Of a stretch of 10,676 nt of DNA, positions 5,572-10,676 are shown one piece after another (position 1 is the stretch's first letter; each line of letters starts with the position of its first letter). A program made the translations under genes and the position numbers. The notes below the pieces were generated by a model that was not told the DNA's origin, did no database searches, and saw only the letters and a list, made by a program, of their open reading frames with translations. Source of the DNA: an uncultured Acetobacteraceae bacterium (GTDB lineage Bacteria > Pseudomonadota > Alphaproteobacteria > Acetobacterales > Acetobacteraceae); assembly GCA_937874445.1 (NCBI GenBank), contig CALNAL010000252.1, forward strand, positions 1 through 10,676, read 5' to 3'.

Positions 5572-5618
5572 GACCGTTGCAATGGCACATGAGGGTTTCG
5601 ACATCCGCAGGAGGGGTC

Positions 5619-6371
5619 ATGGCGGGGCATTCGCAGTTTCACAACATCATGCACCGCAAGGGCGCGCAGGATGCCAGGAGGGCACGCGCGTTTGCGGGGC
5701 TGATTCGGGAGGTCACGGTCGCAGCGCGGCACGGCCAGCCCGATCCGGCCTTCAATGCGCGGTTGCGCGCGGCGGTGGCGGCGGCGCGGGCGGCCAACAT
5801 GCCCAAGGATACCATCGAGCGGGCCATCAAGAAGGCGGCCGGCGCGGGGGCGGGGGAGGAGTATTTCGAGGTTCGCTACGAGGGCTACGGCCCGGGCGGC
5901 GTGGCGCTGATCGTCGAAACGCTGACCGACAACCGCAACCGCACCGCCTCCGACGTGCGCAACTTCTTCAACAAGTTCGGCGGTGCGCTCGGGGAGACGA
6001 ATTCCGTTTCTTTTATGTTCTCGCGGCTCGGCATGGTGCGCTATGCCGCCGACGTGGCGAGCGAGGACGCGATGCTGGAGGCGGCGATCGAGGCCGGGGC
6101 GGACAACGCCGAGAGCGACGAGGAAGGCCACGAGGTGACCTGCGCCCCGGAGAACTTCTTCGCGGTGCGTGACGCGATGGAGGCCAAGTTCGGCGCGCCG
6201 GCCGAGGCCAAGGTGGTCTGGAAGCCTTCCATGACGGTGGAGATCACCGACGAGGAGAAGGCGACCTCGCTGATGAAGCTGCTCGACGCGCTGGAAGAGA
6301 ACGACGACGTGCAGAACGTGTTCGGCAACTACGAGATTTCCGATGAGCTGGCGGAGAAGCTCGACGCATAG
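5619..6371 (+). CDS. YebC/PmpR family protein
   Basis: The 250-aa product belongs to the widespread YebC/PmpR family (Pfam TACO1/YebC), described as a DNA-binding regulator in some bacteria and as a translation factor in others and in mitochondria. It begins MAGHSQFHNIMHRKGAQD, close to the family's MAGHSKWxNIxHRK start, followed by AARAANMPKDTIERAIKKA (residues 53-71) and the acidic middle domain with YEGYGPGGVA. AGGAGGGG at 5609-5615 fixes the ATG at 5619; an earlier in-frame ATG at 5577 would add residues outside the family pattern. The gene is first in the yebC-ruvC-ruvA-ruvB-ybgC run, the usual alphaproteobacterial order, and its stop is six bases before ruvC. Confidence 0.93.
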   Translation: MAGHSQFHNIMHRKGAQDARRARAFAGLIREVTVAARHGQPDPAFNARLRAAVAAARAANMPKDTIERAIKKAAGAGAGEEYFEVRYEGYGPGGVALIVETLTDNRNRTASDVRNFFNKFGGALGETNSVSFMFSRLGMVRYAADVASEDAMLEAAIEAGADNAESDEEGHEVTCAPENFFAVRDAMEAKFGAPAEAKVVWKPSMTVEITDEEKATSLMKLLDALEENDDVQNVFGNYEISDELAEKLDA

Positions 6372-6377
6372 GAGGGG

Positions 6378-6887
6378 ATGACGATTCGGCTCCTCGGCAT
6401 CGATCCCGGGTTGCGCTTTACCGGATGGGGCGTGGTGGAGGTGGAGGGCAATGCGCTCCGCCATCTCGCCGACGGGGTGATCGCCACCGATTCGGGGGCG
6501 AGCCTGCCGGCCCGGCTGTGCGTGCTGCACGAGGGGCTGGCGCGGCTGATCGCCGCGTGGCACCCCCAGGAGGCGGCGGTCGAGCAGACCTACGTCAACC
6601 GCAACGGCGCCTCCACCCTCAAGCTCGGCTATGCGCGAGGCATCGCCCTGCTGACCCCGGCCGAGGCGGGGCTGAAGGTGGCCGAATACGGTGCCATGGA
6701 GATCAAGCGCGCAGTGGTGGGCACCGGGGCGGCCGACAAGAAGCAGGTGGAAATGATGGTCCGCCGCCTGCTGCCCGGTGCCATCATCAAGCGTTCCGAT
6801 GCCTCCGACGCCCTGGCGCTGGCGATCTGCCATGCGCATCACCGCGAGAGCCGCCTGGCGTGGGCGGCGGGAGTGCGCATGGCATGA
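6378..6887 (+). CDS. ruvC: Holliday junction resolvase RuvC
   Basis: Dimeric endonuclease that cuts Holliday junctions held by RuvAB during recombinational repair. The 169-aa product carries all four acidic catalytic residues: D9 in LGIDPGL, E69 in AVEQTYVN, and D141 and D144 in RSDASDALA, spaced as in E. coli RuvC. GGAGG (6371-6375) overlaps the yebC stop and sits very close to the ATG. The last four bases overlap ruvA as ATGA (6884-6887), so the pair is translationally coupled. Confidence 0.96.
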   Translation: MTIRLLGIDPGLRFTGWGVVEVEGNALRHLADGVIATDSGASLPARLCVLHEGLARLIAAWHPQEAAVEQTYVNRNGASTLKLGYARGIALLTPAEAGLKVAEYGAMEIKRAVVGTGAADKKQVEMMVRRLLPGAIIKRSDASDALALAICHAHHRESRLAWAAGVRMA

Positions 6888-7483
6888 TCGCCCAGCTTCG
6901 CGGCAAGGTGGCCTTGGTCGAGGAAGGCCGCTGCGTGATCGACGTGAACGGCGTGGGCTATCTGGTGCAGGCCAGCACGCGCACCCTGGCGGCGCTGCCC
7001 ACCGAGGCGCCGGTGACGGTGCTGGTGGAGACGCAGGTTCGCGAGGATGCCATCCTGCTGTTCGGCTTTGTCGATGCGGCCGAGCGCGAGTGGTTCCGCC
7101 TGCTGACCACGGTGCAGGGCGTGGGAGCCAAGGTGGCGCTGTCCATTCTCTCCGCGCTGTCGCCCTCCGATCTGGTGGGGGCGATCCAGGCCGGCGACCG
7201 CGGGGCGCTGACGCGGGCCGCCGGGGTGGGCACCAAGCTCGCGGTGCGGCTGCTGACCGAGTTGCGCGAGAAGGCGGGGGCGATGCCCTCGGGGCCGGGC
7301 TTCGCGCCGGTGCTGCCGGCGACGGTGGCGGGCGGCGAGGCCGATGCCGTCTCGGCGCTGATCAACCTCGGCTACCGGCGTGCCGAGGCGGAGGCGGCGG
7401 TGGCGCGCGTGCTCAAGCGGGTGGCCGAGGGGAGCCCGCTGGAGACGCTGATCCGCGAAGGGCTGGCGGAGCTGGCACGGTGA
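6884..7483 (+). CDS. ruvA: Holliday junction DNA helicase subunit RuvA
   Basis: Tetramer that binds four-way junctions and loads RuvB for branch migration. The 199-aa product has the N-terminal OB domain (about 1-62, MIAQLRGKVA), with acidic E54 and D55 in the pin region before AILLFGF. Two helix-hairpin-helix motifs follow (VQGVGAKVALSILS, residues 78-91, and AGVGTKLAVRLLTEL, 113-127), then a flexible linker, and a C-terminal RuvB-binding domain (about 152-199). The ATG overlaps the ruvC stop by four bases. A longer in-frame upstream extension exists but is a shadow of ruvC. The stop is seven bases before ruvB. Confidence 0.96.
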   Translation: MIAQLRGKVALVEEGRCVIDVNGVGYLVQASTRTLAALPTEAPVTVLVETQVREDAILLFGFVDAAEREWFRLLTTVQGVGAKVALSILSALSPSDLVGAIQAGDRGALTRAAGVGTKLAVRLLTELREKAGAMPSGPGFAPVLPATVAGGEADAVSALINLGYRRAEAEAAVARVLKRVAEGSPLETLIREGLAELAR

Positions 7484-7490
7484 GAACGCG

Positions 7491-8554
<1,064 letters not shown>

Positions 8555-8558
<4 letters not shown>

Positions 8559-9076
8559 ACGGCGAGGTTGCGGAGAATTCATCCGGGCCGGGGCACCGTT
8601 TCCGCCTGCGCGTTTACTATGAGGATACCGATGCCGGCGGCGTGGTCTATCATGCCTCCTACTTGAGGTTTGCCGAGCGGGCCCGCACGGAAGCGTTGCG
8701 CGACCTCGGTATTCCGCACGCCGAAATGACAAGCCAGTATGGCCTAATGTTCATGGTGCGACGCGCCAAACTGGACTATCTGGCACCGGCGCGGCTCGAT
8801 GATTCGCTGGTGGTGGTCACGCGACCTCTGGTGTTGCGGGCGGCCTCGGTGGAGCTTCGCCAAGGATTTTTCCGTTCGGGTGAGGAACGTCCCCTGGTTG
8901 TTCTCGACGCGCTGCTGGCCTGCGTGCGCGTGGCGGACTGCCGGCCGGCACGTCTGCCGCGGCGCTGGCGCGACGGACTGCTCACGCTGTGTCAGGTCGC
9001 CGCGCCCGCAGAAGAGGGCGTCGGGGCGGGAATCGGGGGGCGCGACTCGGCCGGATCGGACAATGTAGGCGGCTGA
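8555..9076 (+). CDS. ybgC: Hotdog-fold acyl-CoA thioesterase YbgC
   Basis: YbgC thioesterases hydrolyse acyl-CoA and are encoded beside tolQRA in many proteobacteria, with suggested links to envelope lipids. The 173-aa product has the signature VYYEDTDAGGVVYHASYL (20-37), in which D26 matches the catalytic Asp of E. coli YbgC (D18), followed by RFAERARTE. The conserved core ends near residue 145. About 28 Gly/Ala/Ser/acidic residues follow and look like a disordered tail; E. coli YbgC is about 134 aa. ATG overlaps the ruvB stop. The 103 bases before tolQ suggest a separate signal there. Confidence 0.93.
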
Positions 9077-9085
9077 GACAGCTGG

Positions 9086-9115
9086 CCCGGACGGCCGGAG
9101 TGGGGCTCGGCCGGG
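9086..9115 (+). other. GC-rich stem-loop between ybgC and tolQ
   Basis: CGGCCG at 9092-9097 can pair with CGGCCG at 9108-9113, with flanking CCCGG and CCGGG (9086-9090, 9111-9115) as an alternative stem. It is followed by the T-rich GTTTGCGTTTTGG. It could be a weak terminator or attenuator separating the ruv and tol genes. In DNA this GC-rich such pairings are frequent, so support is low. I see no convincing promoter hexamers before tolQ. Confidence 0.25.
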
Positions 9116-9179
9116 TAGTTTGCGTTTTGGACACAGGCGGCCGGCGTGGCCGGACGGCGTGGGGTGAGGGGAAGAGAGA

Positions 9180-9896
<717 letters not shown>

Positions 9897-9899
9897 GCC

Positions 9900-10424
<525 letters not shown>

Positions 10425-10459
10425 ACGGACGGCCGCAGTGCGGATGAGGGCGCCAGCAC

Positions 10460-10676
10460 ATGAGTGCGCGTGAGCCGATGAGCCCGTTGCTGCGGCGCTG
10501 CGCCATCGTCTCGGTGGTGGCGCATGCGCTGGTGCTGTCGGCGCTGCTGATCGGGCTGGGCACCCGCCAGACCCCGCCGCCTCCTGACCAGATGGAGGTG
10601 GAGATCGCCATGGAGGGGCCGATCGACGGCCCGCCCCAGCAGGCGGCCCGCGCCCCCGAACCCAGCCCGATGCCGG
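10460..10676 (+). CDS. tolA: TolA N-terminus, cut by window end
   Basis: Seventy-two codons are visible and the frame is open at the window edge. The product starts MSAREPMSPLLRRCAIVS with a basic N-terminus and one membrane helix (about 15-33). Within it, S18-x3-H22 matches the Ser/His motif by which TolA and TonB contact TolQ/R or ExbB/D. A Pro-rich and then Gln/Ala/Pro-rich periplasmic part follows. GAGGG at 10446-10450 supports the ATG at 10460; ATG 10478 is an in-frame alternative that also precedes the helix. TolA rather than TonB is inferred from its place after tolQ and tolR. Confidence 0.85.
   Translation, partial: MSAREPMSPLLRRCAIVSVVAHALVLSALLIGLGTRQTPPPPDQMEVEIAMEGPIDGPPQQAARAPEPSPMP

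Noticed and set aside
5577..5618. Longer yebC start at ATG 5577
   Set aside because: The family N-terminus begins at MAGHS (5619), preceded by a strong AGGAGGGG; the extra 14 residues match nothing typical.
5142..6842. 566-codon minus-strand open frame opposite the phosphoesterase, yebC and ruvC
   Set aside because: It is antisense to three clear genes, is rich in His, Arg, Gly and Pro as expected from a high-GC antisense frame, and crosses the palindromic element without any domain.

Overview
The window is high-GC DNA carrying ordinary alphaproteobacterial housekeeping genes. The order zapA – 6S RNA – 5-formyl-THF cyclo-ligase – TIGR00282 phosphoesterase – yebC – ruvCAB – ybgC – tolQRA, with a class I aldolase–thiE pair next to it, points to Rhodospirillales and probably Acetobacteraceae. 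That placement rests on gene order, GC content and recalled protein similarity, not on a search.

Layout: positions 1-66 are not biological. They read as an Illumina P5/Nextera adapter with its index and mosaic end, so this is the raw end of an assembled contig. Next come a hairpin-rich non-coding stretch (67-336) and dsbB on the + strand. dsbB converges on a minus-strand block made of an uncharacterised 136-aa gene, class I fructose-bisphosphate aldolase and thiE, which overlap or nearly abut. A 105-bp divergent spacer with two copies of the same inverted repeat separates that block from a + strand cell-division pair: a ZauP-like coiled-coil protein and ZapA, both best read from TTG starts. 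The 6S RNA gene follows, and its 3' strand runs into the start of the cyclo-ligase gene. A zero-gap phosphoesterase gene closes this group.

A 201-bp composite palindrome with terminal inverted repeats (5371-5571) splits the + strand into two. After it come yebC, ruvC, ruvA, ruvB and ybgC, packed with overlaps or gaps of a few bases, and then after about 100 bp tolQ, tolR and the 5' part of tolA, which runs off the window.

Functions: RuvABC processes Holliday junctions. TolQRA is the proton-driven part of the envelope-constriction machine, commonly encoded beside ybgC. ZapA and its partner focus the FtsZ ring. DsbB reoxidises DsbA. 6S RNA sequesters housekeeping RNA polymerase. I found no defence system, prophage, transposase or CRISPR array, and no gene system that looks new. 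The interesting signals are non-coding: the twin dyads at 3051-3088, the 6S/cyclo-ligase overlap, the composite palindrome, and the adapter.
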